NCBI RefSeq assembly: GCF_001636405.1
Contig: NZ_KV440950.1
Coordinates: 3,204,778-3,268,777 of the forward strand
DNA length: 64,000 bases
DNA from: Peribacillus frigoritolerans
GTDB taxonomy: Bacteria; Bacillota; Bacilli; Bacillales; DSM-1321
Reading direction: 5' to 3'
The position numbers were made by a program, and so were the translations under genes. Below are positions 9,240 to 17,739 of this stretch, piece by piece (position 1 is the first letter of the stretch; each line of letters begins with the position of its first letter). The notes below the pieces were generated by a model. That model did not search any database, was not told the origin of the DNA, and saw only the letters and a list, made by a program, of their open reading frames with translations.

Positions 9240-9286
9240 GGGATGACCCAAAAAGTTCACTTTTCGTTAACTTTTTGAATCACCCC
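9240..9286. repeat. Long hairpin/inverted repeat in divergent promoter region
   Basis: GGGATGACCCAAAAAGTT (9240-9257) pairs with 9269-9286 at 15 of 18 positions across an 11-nt loop. No transcript from either neighbour should end here, since the genes diverge, so it is unlikely to be a normal terminator, although the minus-strand copy is followed by a T-rich run. It may be a small dispersed element. The remainder of 8964-9406 is AT-rich promoter sequence. Confidence 0.5.
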
Positions 9287-9406
9287 GTTCAGAGTATATT
9301 ATTGATAAAGAAAACAATTCTAGCTACTGATTGGCCCATTATCTTACTATGTTATAATATTTTAAATAATTAAATTAATTTGGAATTTTATTTGGAGGAT
9401 ATATAC

Positions 9407-10138
9407 ATGAACACTAAGATTTCGTCTACGGTGCAGCGTGCAATCAAAATCATCAATTATTTGAATGAAACAACCGGTCCACAAGGAATTAAAAATATTA
9501 GCGAAAGCCTTAATATTTCTCCCCCTATCACTCATCGTCTGCTGACCACTTTGAAAATGGACGGTTTGGTATTCCAAGATGCAGATTCTAAAAAATATTC
9601 ACTTGGCACCGTGTTTATCGATTATGCAAATAAAATTATAACCGATGTACCTTTTGTCTCGATAATCGATCCACAATTGATTAAATTAAGAGACGAAACA
9701 CAGGAAACCGTAGGGTTTTATATGTTAACAAACATGGTTAGGATGTGTGTAATAGAACATGTAAGTAATCAGGAAATAAGCAGAAGGGCAGGTGTTGGCA
9801 ATAGGATTCCGCTACAACTTGGCTCAAGCGGACGGGTAATATTGGCATTTCTAAGCGAAGGGTTACAGGCACAAGTATTAAACCTCCTTCCAGAGGAAGA
9901 AAGAAAAATGCTACAACAACAATTGGAAATTATAGTGAATACCCGTTACTCAATTAATGAGGAAGAAATCACGAAGAATGTAGCTGCATTATCAGCACCA
10001 GTTTTCGGTGCTAAAGGAAAAGTCATTGGAGCTATCTCCATTTCCGGGCCTTTCTTTCGCTGGCATAGGGAATCGATGGAACAACATATTTCTTTATTAT
10101 TAAAAACTTCTGAAAGTATTTCAAATTCCCTATATTAA
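9407..10138 (+). CDS. IclR-family transcriptional regulator
   Basis: 243 residues: N-terminal winged HTH (about 5-65, VQRAIKIINYLNE ... NISPPITHRLLTTLKMDGLV) and C-terminal GAF-like effector domain ending AISISGPFFRW. Start ATG at 9407 has GGAGG at 9394-9398. It is transcribed away from the dehydrogenase/CoA-transferase/MFS operon, the common IclR arrangement for control of an adjacent catabolic operon; the palindrome at 9093-9132 lies in the shared control region. Effector unknown, presumably the imported acid or its CoA ester. Confidence 0.92.
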   Translation: MNTKISSTVQRAIKIINYLNETTGPQGIKNISESLNISPPITHRLLTTLKMDGLVFQDADSKKYSLGTVFIDYANKIITDVPFVSIIDPQLIKLRDETQETVGFYMLTNMVRMCVIEHVSNQEISRRAGVGNRIPLQLGSSGRVILAFLSEGLQAQVLNLLPEEERKMLQQQLEIIVNTRYSINEEEITKNVAALSAPVFGAKGKVIGAISISGPFFRWHRESMEQHISLLLKTSESISNSLY

Positions 10139-10160
10139 ATTATTTCAAAATATCACAGAA

Positions 10161-10198
10161 AAAAATCTCTTCAGAAACCTAACTGAAGAGATTTTTTT
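10161..10198. terminator. Bidirectional terminator between convergent genes
   Basis: AAAAATCTCTTCAG / CTGAAGAGATTTTTTT with an 8-nt loop; A-run on one side and T-run on the other serve both iclR and the converging glycosidase gene. Confidence 0.85.
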
Positions 10199-10244
10199 CG
10201 TGACGACCCGCTTGAACCAAAACGATGAATGTCCCTTTGTCCAT

Positions 10245-11849
10245 CTATTCTACTAACAGAATACCGTCGGCAATCGGGCGTTCACCTGCTGCATCAGATG
10301 GTCTTGTGACTCGGTCATCCCCAACTGTCATGGTCGTCGAACCGCCGCCGTCAAGATTGATGGCATCGACTGCCCCTAATGACTTCATGACTTTCGCACT
10401 TTCTTCAAAATTAGCTCCCACGCTCCATCCGGGTGCGCGTCCATCAATGGTGACCAATAATAGATTGCCATTCTCTTTGATTCCTGCAAGCGTTCTTGGA
10501 TTACGACGTTCCCCAAAACGATAATAAAAGCCTGGATCTTCTTCCCAGTGAAAGCCTTCCTCTACGGCATTAATGGATATTTCTCCGTTTTCCAATAATC
10601 GAGGACCTCCATTAATCATACTTGTAGATTGGCCTAATTTTATTTGCTTTCCATCCCTGATTATTTTACTTTTCACTTGAATCTTCATTCCTTGTCGGGC
10701 ATGGTCACGAAGCCACTCTGCCGCCTCCCCCGTTCCCGCAAGAACGGAACCACTGCTTGGAATGTTTCCCCCACGCTTGTTACGGATTTCCGCCACTACC
10801 CCGGCATGATTTACTACCACTTCCATCCCGTCGCCCGATTCAGTCTTTTCTCCAAATACGGACGTATATTGGATAAGTTCACTTCCATCTTTACAAGTAA
10901 AATCATGTTTTGCCCGTTCTGTTGTCGTATCTCCTCCGACACCGCCACAATTGCGGATTAATCCTGGCTTCCGATTCAATCCATCCACTTCCCTAACCGC
11001 CCCATCAGATGAAGTAGCCTGAATTGACGTGGACACAGATGCAATGTTTGCCTTCCCTTCAGCAGAAGATAAAATCAGAGCTGAACGGCCATTTATTGCT
11101 TCACTGACAAGTTGACCTTTGCTTGCGAATATACCGGCAAGATCGCCTGGTGTTCCATCCTTCTCTCCCATAACAAAGTATCCTGCATTAACTCCTGCAA
11201 TGGCATCATTTCTATCAGCGATTTGGGTCAATGTTTCTTTTCCTGTCACTGCATCATTTGCTAATTCAGGCACCACATGCCCATTAAATCGATCCTGATC
11301 CACTTCAAGGACATTCACTACCCATGGTCCTGTTGTTTTCTCTCCGTCTTCACCCGTATACACAGTCCGAAGTCCCGAATACCCCTTTTCAGATAACTTG
11401 TTTTTCATTTCGGCTGCATCTGCTTCCAGCTGATATTGACCGATGCGAACAATGTACCCAAGCGGTCCCTTTTTCCGGTCATCCTCGGCCCGATCCGATT
11501 CTTTTATGATATGAGCATTTTTGAAACCGTCTTTCTTTAAACTTCCCAACAATTCCTTTGCCTGCTTTTGTGTTTCTACAAATGCCACATCCACTGTGTA
11601 AAAGTCTTTAGAAGAGGTTTCACCACGATTGATTTTGGTATACTTCACTCCTGGTGCTAGATTCATGGAAGTTCTTTTCTCCTGCAAATTTGGGGTTCCA
11701 AGCGGAAGCAAATGATTTTTCGTTTGCACTTGTGATTGAACATTCAATTTTGCTTGAACTGGAATTTCGGGAATGGCATTTACAAACATCACAGATGCCA
11801 GACTAATAGAGGCGATAGGCAAAATTGGCTTTTTCCATATTTTTTTCAT
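10245..11849 (-). CDS. Secreted phosphodiester glycosidase with SPOR-like repeats
   Basis: Exported protein of 534 residues. A Sec signal peptide (positive KKIWKK, hydrophobic to about residue 27) is followed by a region of SPOR/sporulation-related repeat character (about 75-165, with YIVRIGQYQLEADAAEMKNKL). The C-terminal two thirds is the NAGPA-type phosphodiester glycosidase fold: GVNAGYFVM, STSMINGGPRLL, NPRTLAGI and the terminal DAINLDGGGSTTM. Family members remove sugar caps from phosphodiesters; Bacillus homologues are annotated as exopolysaccharide or wall-related. The ribosome site lies inside a stable hairpin (see 11854-11897), suggesting control of translation. No operon partner. 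Confidence 0.87.
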   Translation of the reverse strand: MKKIWKKPILPIASISLASVMFVNAIPEIPVQAKLNVQSQVQTKNHLLPLGTPNLQEKRTSMNLAPGVKYTKINRGETSSKDFYTVDVAFVETQKQAKELLGSLKKDGFKNAHIIKESDRAEDDRKKGPLGYIVRIGQYQLEADAAEMKNKLSEKGYSGLRTVYTGEDGEKTTGPWVVNVLEVDQDRFNGHVVPELANDAVTGKETLTQIADRNDAIAGVNAGYFVMGEKDGTPGDLAGIFASKGQLVSEAINGRSALILSSAEGKANIASVSTSIQATSSDGAVREVDGLNRKPGLIRNCGGVGGDTTTERAKHDFTCKDGSELIQYTSVFGEKTESGDGMEVVVNHAGVVAEIRNKRGGNIPSSGSVLAGTGEAAEWLRDHARQGMKIQVKSKIIRDGKQIKLGQSTSMINGGPRLLENGEISINAVEEGFHWEEDPGFYYRFGERRNPRTLAGIKENGNLLLVTIDGRAPGWSVGANFEESAKVMKSLGAVDAINLDGGGSTTMTVGDDRVTRPSDAAGERPIADGILLVE

Positions 11850-11853
11850 TTTT

Positions 11854-11897
11854 TTCCTCCAATAAAGTTATGTCCTCCTTTAACTTTATTGGAGGAA
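11854..11897 (-). promoter_or_regulatory. Leader hairpin that hides the ribosome site
   Basis: A perfect 17-bp inverted repeat: arms 11854-11870 and 11881-11897, loop of 10 nt. In the mRNA of the glycosidase gene the 3' arm ends TTGGAGGAA, six nt before the start codon, so the Shine-Dalgarno is fully paired with the CCTCC of the 5' arm. The loop itself contains AAGGAGGAC, a second free ribosome-binding sequence. No U-run follows, so it is not a classic terminator. Confidence 0.7.
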
Positions 11898-12105
11898 TGT
11901 GATGGAAAATTAAAAAAACTATTATATTTCAGTCAATTTTAAGTGAACAAAAATGAGCATAAATACTCGATAAATATTACAATTCAGATTTGTGAATGGA
12001 TAAATTTGAGTATTTTGTCTTTGTTTACAGTTAATCAAAGGTTTTGCTGGATAATCGTGAATATTATAAGATATTTGTGGGGTTATCTCCCAGGGGGTGA
12101 AATTT

Positions 12106-12414
12106 ATGGAAACAGTAAAAAAGAACTTGTTGTTAATACCAACCATCTTGTCGGTTATCAATGTCATCTGCCTTGCTTCATTCCTTATTGGACTTAGTGT
12201 TATGAACCACCCAATTTCAAGCATTTTAACTGATCTTGGCTTGTTATGCCCATTGATCGCAACTTCATCATTCTTCTATTTAATGATTAAAGTCAAAAAG
12301 CATTCCGCATTAAAGTACTTTCATTTCGTAAATGCGGTTACATTTCTTGTCCCCATATGTATTCTTACGTTTCTTATACTTCGATTCCTAAACGATTGGG
12401 ATATTTATTTTTAA
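12106..12414 (+). CDS. Small membrane protein, unknown function
   Basis: 102 residues with three predicted membrane helices: LLLIPTILSVINVICLASFLIG (about 8-29, in two overlapping hydrophobic runs), LTDLGLLCPLIATSSFFYLMI and FVNAVTFLVPICILTFLIL. The ATG at 12106 has GGGGGTGA 5 nt upstream; a GTG at 12097 lies within that site and is rejected. I do not recognise the family. It stands alone between an opposing glycosidase gene and a terminator. A role cannot be inferred. Confidence 0.6.
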   Translation: METVKKNLLLIPTILSVINVICLASFLIGLSVMNHPISSILTDLGLLCPLIATSSFFYLMIKVKKHSALKYFHFVNAVTFLVPICILTFLILRFLNDWDIYF

Positions 12415-12440
12415 AATGACTGCTATATTTTCATTTATAC

Positions 12441-12466
12441 AAAAAAAGCCCTCATAGGGCTTTTTT
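12441..12466. terminator. Bidirectional terminator
   Basis: AAAAAAAGCCCT / AGGGCTTTTTT with a 3-nt loop, between the small membrane protein gene and the converging peptidase gene. Confidence 0.85.
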
Positions 12467-12510
12467 GCTAAGCTAATTTTAAGCATAATAATTCTATTCC
12501 ATTTCATATA

Positions 12511-13473
12511 TCATCCAAATAGTTTTGCAAAGGTATTTTCACCTGCGATGCCGTCTGCAGATAATCCATTGGCCCTTTGAAATGACTTCACAGCTATTTC
12601 CGTTCCGCTTCCAAAGATACCATCCATGCCATGTGGATTATGTCCTTCCAAATAAAGTCCAGCTTGAAGGATATAGGTGATATTCCCTTCCGCCCCTTCC
12701 CTAACATTAGGTGAAGCCGCTTTTGTTTGGGGTCCCCATATTCCATCAACATTGATCTTTGCACCATATTGTTTATTCAATTCGATTTGAAAACCTTTGA
12801 TCAGCGCTTTTTTAGTGTTGGGACCATAATATCCATCAACATCTATTTTTGTACTATATCTGCTATTTAATGTCCTCTGAATGGACTTGATAGTTTGGTT
12901 GCGGCTGTCCTTTGCAGGTGTTTCTTTTACAATGACTTCGGATTCGACTTGTGTAGGTGGTGGAGTGGTTCCATTCACTTTTGATATCAGTCTAGGCTTT
13001 GTTCCCGCATTTAACTGAGAATAAGTCAGTCCGCCCGTCATATCCAAGTGCGGATAATCTTTAAAGCTAGACCAATCCCCGCCCCATGCAAAGCCCAAGG
13101 ATTTACCAATAGCCGCTACACGTCTCCATTTTGCATCAACTGTCCATATGCCATTCTTTCCATCATCGCTGACTATGAAATAATCAATGGCTAGTCCATA
13201 GTTATGGTAAGATTGACCTGGCATCGCGTTGGTCACTCTCGGCTTCGATAAATCACTATAGTTTTTACCATCGTATATATAACCTAGGCGACCTTGACCA
13301 TATAGCTTTGCTTGCTCTTCCATAGACCGATAACCTGCGCTGATTTGCACGAAAATGCCTTCTTGGTATGCCCGTTTAACCATTTCCAAAGCTGATTCTT
13401 TTACGACTGGATGAATTCCGCTGCCCATATTCTTTTCTGAACGATCCAATAAAGTTTCTAATTTAACTGTCAA
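12511..13473 (-). CDS. M15 L,D-endopeptidase with two peptidoglycan-binding domains
   Basis: Cell-wall hydrolase related to CwlK and phage Ply500-type endolysins. Residues about 1-150 form the M15 zinc peptidase: SAGYRSMEEQAKLYGQGR, SYHNYGLAIDYF (zinc His and Asp) and the second His in KDYPHLDM. Two PG_binding_1 repeats follow (about 190-320), each with DG-Y/I-G-P and KA-I/V-FQ patterns. There is no signal peptide. The start is probably the TTG at 13473, eight nt after AGGAGG; the GTG at 13482 is within the ribosome site. Lack of a signal fits either a phage-derived lysin or a mother-cell enzyme released on lysis; no phage genes are nearby. Confidence 0.87.
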   Translation of the reverse strand: MTVKLETLLDRSEKNMGSGIHPVVKESALEMVKRAYQEGIFVQISAGYRSMEEQAKLYGQGRLGYIYDGKNYSDLSKPRVTNAMPGQSYHNYGLAIDYFIVSDDGKNGIWTVDAKWRRVAAIGKSLGFAWGGDWSSFKDYPHLDMTGGLTYSQLNAGTKPRLISKVNGTTPPPTQVESEVIVKETPAKDSRNQTIKSIQRTLNSRYSTKIDVDGYYGPNTKKALIKGFQIELNKQYGAKINVDGIWGPQTKAASPNVREGAEGNITYILQAGLYLEGHNPHGMDGIFGSGTEIAVKSFQRANGLSADGIAGENTFAKLFG

Positions 13474-13591
13474 TTCAATCACCTCCTAATATGTTATGGT
13501 GCTAATTAGGGAAATGCTTGTACAGCTACCTTGACGTTCCAAAAAAATCGCCCTTTTTATGTGGATCTAGTAAGTTTCATCCTTCTTAAAT

Positions 13592-13629
13592 AAAAAAAGC
13601 ACAACCCCTAATGGAATTGTGCTTTTTTA
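13592..13629. terminator. Rho-independent terminator
   Basis: AAAAAAAGCACAA / TTGTGCTTTTTT around a 12-nt loop, downstream of the minus-strand small membrane gene at 13859 and of the repeat element. Confidence 0.75.
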
Positions 13630-13680
13630 TATTGGCTGTTTTCGCATACTTTGTTGCTATTTACGAAGTAGTGCAGTGTG

Positions 13681-13806
13681 GTTGATTTCCCCTCCAGGTG
13701 CTCGCTTTCCGCGGGGCGGGCGGTGAGCCTCCTCGGTGTAAACGCCTGTGGGGTCTCACCTATCCCGCTGCTCCCGCAGGAGTCTCGCACTTCCGCTCCA
13801 ATCAAC
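13681..13806. repeat. GC-rich intergenic repeat element, copy 1 (126 bp)
   Basis: Bounded by GTTGATT and AATCAAC. Inside are GCTCGCTTTCCGCGGGGCGG, GGGGTCTCACC and CTCCCGCAGGAGTC, far more GC-rich than its AT-rich surroundings and able to fold into a multi-stem structure. I recognise this as the dispersed non-coding repeat common in Bacillaceae intergenic regions. A diverged second copy is at 57965-58087. It encodes no protein; function unknown (RNA structure, nucleoid or MITE-like). Confidence 0.75.
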
Positions 13807-13858
13807 CTAAAATAGTTTCGTTTTAAAAACAACAATCTTTATGAAAAGAGCCTTTATA

Positions 13859-14068
13859 TTAAAGTGGCTTATTTTGATTTTCTTGATCTTTTCCAATGAC
13901 TTTTATCAATTCATCCAGCTTTTCATTTCTTTCTTGATCTAATCTTGTCTTTGCATTGATGAATTTTATGATCTTAATTATGAAATAAACACTTAAAACA
14001 ATAAGTCCCAAATAAAACAAAATCGGTATGATTGCAAAAAGCCCTATTAAACTGCTGGCTTCGTCCAT
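13859..14068 (-). CDS. Small single-pass membrane protein (DUF4083-like)
   Basis: 69 residues: one long hydrophobic helix (about 6-33, LIGLFAIIPILFYLGLIVLS) and a charged cytoplasmic tail (RLDQERNEKLDELIKVIGKD) that may form a short coiled coil. ATG at 14068 follows GGGAGG with good spacing; the longer upstream frame has no ribosome site. The look is that of the DUF4083 group of Bacillus, but I am not certain. No operon partner. Confidence 0.6.
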   Translation of the reverse strand: MDEASSLIGLFAIIPILFYLGLIVLSVYFIIKIIKFINAKTRLDQERNEKLDELIKVIGKDQENQNKPL

Positions 14069-14390
14069 GAATAATTCCTCCCAAATGTAAAATATAGTAT
14101 TATTATACAGGAAAAACAAAGAAGATGTCCGATAACGATTTATTATTTCAATAATTATTTTGCGAAAAAAAACTGAAGCTAGTTATTAATAGCTCCAATT
14201 AGGGATCAGATAGGGGTAAAACAATATTCAAGGATTTGGGTCAGAAATAGGGAGAAATTTATGTTCCCCATTATAAAAACCCCTATTTTTCTATTAAATT
14301 ATAACCATATATTCTTAGCGATCATAACCAAAAAATCCCTCGTAGTTTATTCAATACTTGATCCCTTTTTATAATAAGGCTATCCAAAGA

Positions 14391-14495
14391 CTAATTATCA
14401 ATGAACGTTGTCGGCCATTTCCGGGTATAAGAGGTTCGTGTATACGTAAGACCAAGAGTTTCCAAAAGTCTTGAAACTCCGCCAAGTGTATACTT
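14391..14495 (-). pseudogene. IS630-type transposase relic (HTH part)
   Basis: The minus strand from 14495 encodes KYTLGGVSRLLETLGLTYTR followed by TSYT, which matches the second HTH of IS630-family transposases ('y...gv.rlL..lGlsyt.p.y'). A stop codon follows at 14391 and nothing upstream continues the frame, so only about 34 codons survive. The rest of the gap 14069-14653 shows no other gene; it must contain the rsbQ promoter but I see no convincing sigma-B consensus. Confidence 0.5.
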
Positions 14496-14653
14496 CTCTC
14501 CTCATTCCTGTTCAAGCTCAGACAATTTTCAATTCAAGAAAATCCTGGTGAAGTTTTGGATGTTTCACTGATTTAGTTCTTAAGTGTAATTCTTTAATTC
14601 GAATAAGGTTAGTGTTAACATATAGTAAGTATATCTTCTAGAAGGAGCCAATC

Positions 14654-15475
14654 ATGTATTCCAATATTTTATTGCGTAATAATGTAAAGATTAGAGGAAA
14701 AGGTACACGACCAATGATATTTGCACCAGGTTTCGGTTGTGATCAAAATGTCTGGCAATCAGTTGCTAAAGATTTCGAAGATGAATACCATATTATTCTA
14801 TTTGACTATGTTGGGTCAGGTAATTCAGATATACAGGCATATAATGTGGAAAGATACAGTACTCTTGATGGGTATGCACAAGACGTACTTGATGTTTGTT
14901 CCGCATTAGACCTAAAAGATGCTATATTTGTTGGACACTCTGTTGGATGTGTGATTGGCATGCTGGCATCAATTAAACATCCTGAATATTTTTCTAAACT
15001 TGTGCTGGTTGGTCCTTCCCCTTGCTACCTGAATCTCCCTAAGGATTATTATGGAGGATTCGAGAAAGAACAACTTTTAGGATTGATTGATATGATGGAC
15101 AAAAATTACATAGGCTGGGCAACCGCTTTTGCGGGAACGGTCATGAGTAATCCAGATCGCCCAGAGCTTAAACGGGATTTAGAGAATCGTTTTTGTTCTA
15201 CTGATCCCATTATCGCACGACAATTTGCGGAGGTTACCTTTTTTGCAGACAACCGTAAAGACTTAGCAAAAGTAAAAGTACCATCACTCATTTTACAATG
15301 TTCCAAAGATGTTATTGCTCCGTCAGCAGTAGGTGAATATATTCATAAGCATCTTCCCGATAGTACATTGAAAATGATGAAAGCAACAGGACACTGTCCA
15401 CATATGAGTCATCCTGAAGAGACGATATACTTAATTCGACAGTTTTTGGATGAATTTCCGACAAACGATTTATAG
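14654..15475 (+). CDS. rsbQ: RsbQ, alpha/beta hydrolase activator of the energy-stress pathway
   Basis: Partner needed by the phosphatase RsbP to turn on sigma-B under energy stress. Residues match the known RsbQ triad by position: Ser96 in GHSVGC, Asp219 in CSKDV and His247 in TGHCPH. Length 273 aa is close to the B. subtilis protein (269). Start ATG follows GAAGGAGCC. It is 22 nt upstream of rsbP, the same order as in B. subtilis, so the two form an operon. The family also includes plant KAI2/D14 relatives that bind small hydrophobic ligands; the bacterial ligand is unknown. Confidence 0.93.
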   Translation: MYSNILLRNNVKIRGKGTRPMIFAPGFGCDQNVWQSVAKDFEDEYHIILFDYVGSGNSDIQAYNVERYSTLDGYAQDVLDVCSALDLKDAIFVGHSVGCVIGMLASIKHPEYFSKLVLVGPSPCYLNLPKDYYGGFEKEQLLGLIDMMDKNYIGWATAFAGTVMSNPDRPELKRDLENRFCSTDPIIARQFAEVTFFADNRKDLAKVKVPSLILQCSKDVIAPSAVGEYIHKHLPDSTLKMMKATGHCPHMSHPEETIYLIRQFLDEFPTNDL

Positions 15476-15497
15476 ATAGAGATGGGTGTGAATTTTT

Positions 15498-16709
15498 GTG
15501 AATGAACAACTAAATGAGGCACCCTGCGGATATTTAACTTTATCAGAAGAAGATGATATTTTATCCGTTAATCAAACCTTACTTAAATTATTGGGGTATA
15601 ATCTCGATCAATTGCAAGGGCAGCCTATTAATTTTATCCTTTCGGCTTCAGCTATACTCTTTCATCAGCTTTATCTGGTTCCTCTGATTAAGTTAGAAAA
15701 TCAGATTGAGGAAATATATATATCCTTAAAGTCTGTAGATGATGAAGAAGTACCTGTGTTACTCAACGCTGTTCAAAGAGAGCGAGATGGAAGAACCATT
15801 ATTGAGTGTGTGGTGATTCCAATGCGAAAAAGAAACGAATTAGAAAATGAGCTTCTTAAAACGAAAAAAGAGGCAGAGACCGCACTAAATGCTAGGAATA
15901 AGGCTTATGCTGATTTAGAGATTGCTCATGAAACGATGAAAATACAAAAGAATAAGCTGATTGAATTGAACGAAAAAAATGCAAAATACAAAGTAGATAC
16001 AGAAAGAGAACTGGGTCTTGCCAAAAAAATCCAAGAGACACTATTACCAGTTCCTATTATTAATGAACATCTTGAAATTCAAGCGTACTATAAAGGCTCG
16101 AATCAATTATCGGGTGATATATATGGTTTTTACCAAATTGACGCCAAACGGTATGGCCTTATCCTACTTGATGTGATGGGGCACGGGCTTTCTTCTGCCC
16201 TAATAACCATGTCACTACATTCCATATTTGAAAGATTAATTTTAAAAGGTTCAGAAGTGAACACGGTGATGAAGGAATTAGATGACCATCTCCATTCTTT
16301 ATTCAAAAACACAAGTAAATCTTCTCATTACTGCACTGCCGTCTACCTTTTAATCGATACTGATAAGAGAGAAATTAATTATATCAATGCAGGCCATCCA
16401 TCCGTTCTTTTACAGGATATAAACGGAAAACAATATGAGTTGCGTTCTAATCGGCCACCACTCGGGATGTTTGAAGATATAATTTTTAAAACAAATACCT
16501 TTACATACAATAAGGAAAGTATGCTGTGCCTTTATACAGATGGAGTTGAAGAGCCTATAGGTTCAGACCGTTTATACTCATTGTTAAAGACCTATTCTGC
16601 TGCCCCTTTATCTACACTTAAGGAGGAAGTTATACAATCGCTTAGATATGAAGAGGACACTCTCCAACGTAAAGATGACCAATGTCTTATTTTAGTTAAA
16701 CTAAAATAA
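15498..16709 (+). CDS. rsbP: RsbP, PAS-PP2C phosphatase
   Basis: Dephosphorylates the anti-anti-sigma factor RsbV-P, releasing sigma-B during energy stress. N-terminal PAS domain (about 1-110, beginning NEQLNEAPCGYLTLSEED), a coiled coil rich in Glu/Lys/Asn (about 112-175), then a PP2C/SpoIIE-type phosphatase domain (about 185-403) with LSGDIYGFYQID, LILLDVMGHGLSSALITMSL, NAGHPSVLL and YTDGVEEP, the Mn-binding aspartates being in the DIYG, DVMGHG and TDG blocks. The start is a GTG, placed by homology to the known N terminus; its ribosome site (GATGGGTG) is weak, suggesting coupling to rsbQ. Length 403 aa equals that of B. subtilis RsbP. Confidence 0.95.
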   Translation: MNEQLNEAPCGYLTLSEEDDILSVNQTLLKLLGYNLDQLQGQPINFILSASAILFHQLYLVPLIKLENQIEEIYISLKSVDDEEVPVLLNAVQRERDGRTIIECVVIPMRKRNELENELLKTKKEAETALNARNKAYADLEIAHETMKIQKNKLIELNEKNAKYKVDTERELGLAKKIQETLLPVPIINEHLEIQAYYKGSNQLSGDIYGFYQIDAKRYGLILLDVMGHGLSSALITMSLHSIFERLILKGSEVNTVMKELDDHLHSLFKNTSKSSHYCTAVYLLIDTDKREINYINAGHPSVLLQDINGKQYELRSNRPPLGMFEDIIFKTNTFTYNKESMLCLYTDGVEEPIGSDRLYSLLKTYSAAPLSTLKEEVIQSLRYEEDTLQRKDDQCLILVKLK

Positions 16710-16862
16710 GACATCGTGGTTGTGCTATCTGCTACATAAACTAATCCAAGTTACTGTTCAATTTCTTGGGAGTTCGTATAATGGATACTATGTTCGAAAC
16801 GCCCTTCTATTTAGGGATTAACTTTAGTTCAATGAACTTTAAATTTTCTATAGCCCATGCTT

Positions 16863-16897
16863 AAAAACACTCAGCCATAATGGCTGAGTGTTTTTTT
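16863..16897 (+). terminator. Terminator of rsbQP
   Basis: AAAACACTCAGCCA / TGGCTGAGTGTTTTTTT with a 3-4-nt loop: strong, U-tailed. Confidence 0.9.
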
Positions 16898-16951
16898 CAA
16901 CTTTATATATTTCAGCACAATTCCACTAATATATATCACGCACGTCCAAAT

Positions 16952-16978
16952 AAAAAAGGCAGCCACTAGGCCTGCCTC
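16952..16978 (-). terminator. Terminator of the small Cys-rich gene
   Basis: On the minus strand AGGCAGGCC-TAGT-GGCTGCCT is followed by TTTTTTA, 37 nt after the stop codon at 17015. Confidence 0.65.
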
Positions 16979-17014
16979 TATTGAACAACTTATGTCCAGT
17001 CATTCATTAAGTGA

Positions 17015-17140
17015 TTAATGAAAACGGCGCTTGTTTTTTTTGCATTTGCACTTACATTTACAACGCTTTCCAGGAAACCATACTGTACTTGGGTCATTGT
17101 TCTCAAAACATTTTTCTTCATAACAACAATTTATCTCCAT
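17015..17140 (-). CDS. 41-residue cysteine-rich protein
   Basis: Short gene with all expected signals: AAGGAGGG 7 nt before the ATG at 17140, a 41-codon frame and a U-tailed terminator downstream. The protein has seven cysteines: CC at 5-6, C11, and the alternating CKCKCKC at 27-33, followed by a basic tail KKNKRRFH. An N-terminal acidic part and a central DPSTVWFPG separate the two Cys groups. I do not recognise a family. Alternating Cys/Lys tails occur in metal-binding and in spore-surface or cross-linked proteins; either is only a guess. No operon partner. Confidence 0.68.
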   Translation of the reverse strand: MEINCCYEEKCFENNDPSTVWFPGKRCKCKCKCKKNKRRFH

Positions 17141-17227
17141 CCTAACACCCTCCTTACTATTGTATATGCATGGATTGATGGAAGGTGTGGACAAGTTGCT
17201 AAAAGTTTAGACTGAATGCAAATCAAC

Positions 17228-17350
17228 TCATCTTCCATGATTCTGGACAATTTCCAATGTATGTGGAAGCAAACTGAAATCTCCCCCAGTTTTATGGCCA
17301 GGAATAACAATTTTCGCATCATTATTTTCGTTCAAATATATATGATTTCT
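17228..17350 (-). pseudogene. Relic C-terminus of a class B (BcII-like) metallo-beta-lactamase-fold enzyme
   Basis: Minus-strand frame of 40 codons closing with KIVIPGHKTGGDFSLLPHTL then EIVQNHGR and a stop. The PGH (third zinc-site His) followed by G-D-x-LL-HTL is the recognisable end of B1 metallo-beta-lactamases such as BcII. Upstream the frame is closed by a TAG and no other MBL block is present, so only the last sixth of a gene remains. The rest of 17351-17620 holds nothing I can name. Confidence 0.55.
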
Positions 17351-17620
17351 CTACGATTAAACCATAATATAGTTATGTAAACAAATATTCTTCAAAATTT
17401 TAAAAAGAACCCATCAGAAGACCTCAATATCAAGTATTTAACGACGCATGTGGAAAATGATGAAATGAACCGAGCTATTTTATTCCTCTTCTTAGGATGC
17501 GGCACCCGGTTGAATGTGCTATCCACCTTTAACTACTAGACTTGGTTTACGAAGAAAAACAACAGATTAGCAGGGGTGACGGTTTAGTTCACGGAGTTTA
17601 GCAATCTGGTGAAAGTTATT

Positions 17621-17681
17621 GACAATGATTATCATTCCTATTAATATGTTGATGTAGTCATTGAAAATGAATATCATTATT
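17621..17681 (+). promoter_or_regulatory. Two Fur boxes
   Basis: GACAATGATTATCATTCCT (17621-17639) and GAAAATGAATATCATTATT (17663-17681) each match the Fur consensus GATAATGATTATCATTATC at most positions and overlap the presumed promoter of the downstream lipoprotein gene. Iron repression of that gene is a strong inference. Confidence 0.88.
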
Positions 17682-17739
17682 AATTAGACATTTTTTGGTA
17701 TATTTTAAACTACACTATAATCAGTAAGGAGAAAATCAA

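Noticed and set aside
9240..9286. Ordinary terminator
   Set aside because: The adjacent genes diverge from here, so no known transcript would end at this hairpin; kept as an unexplained inverted repeat.
11736..12224. Overlapping frames of 68-100 codons around the glycosidase leader
   Set aside because: No ribosome sites or protein-like composition; they lie across the hairpin and the real small membrane gene.
14394..14440. Sigma-B promoter (GGGTAT at about 14423) before rsbQ
   Set aside because: No GTTT-type -35 lies at 13-15 nt; the GGGTAT falls inside the IS630 relic and is over 200 nt from the gene.
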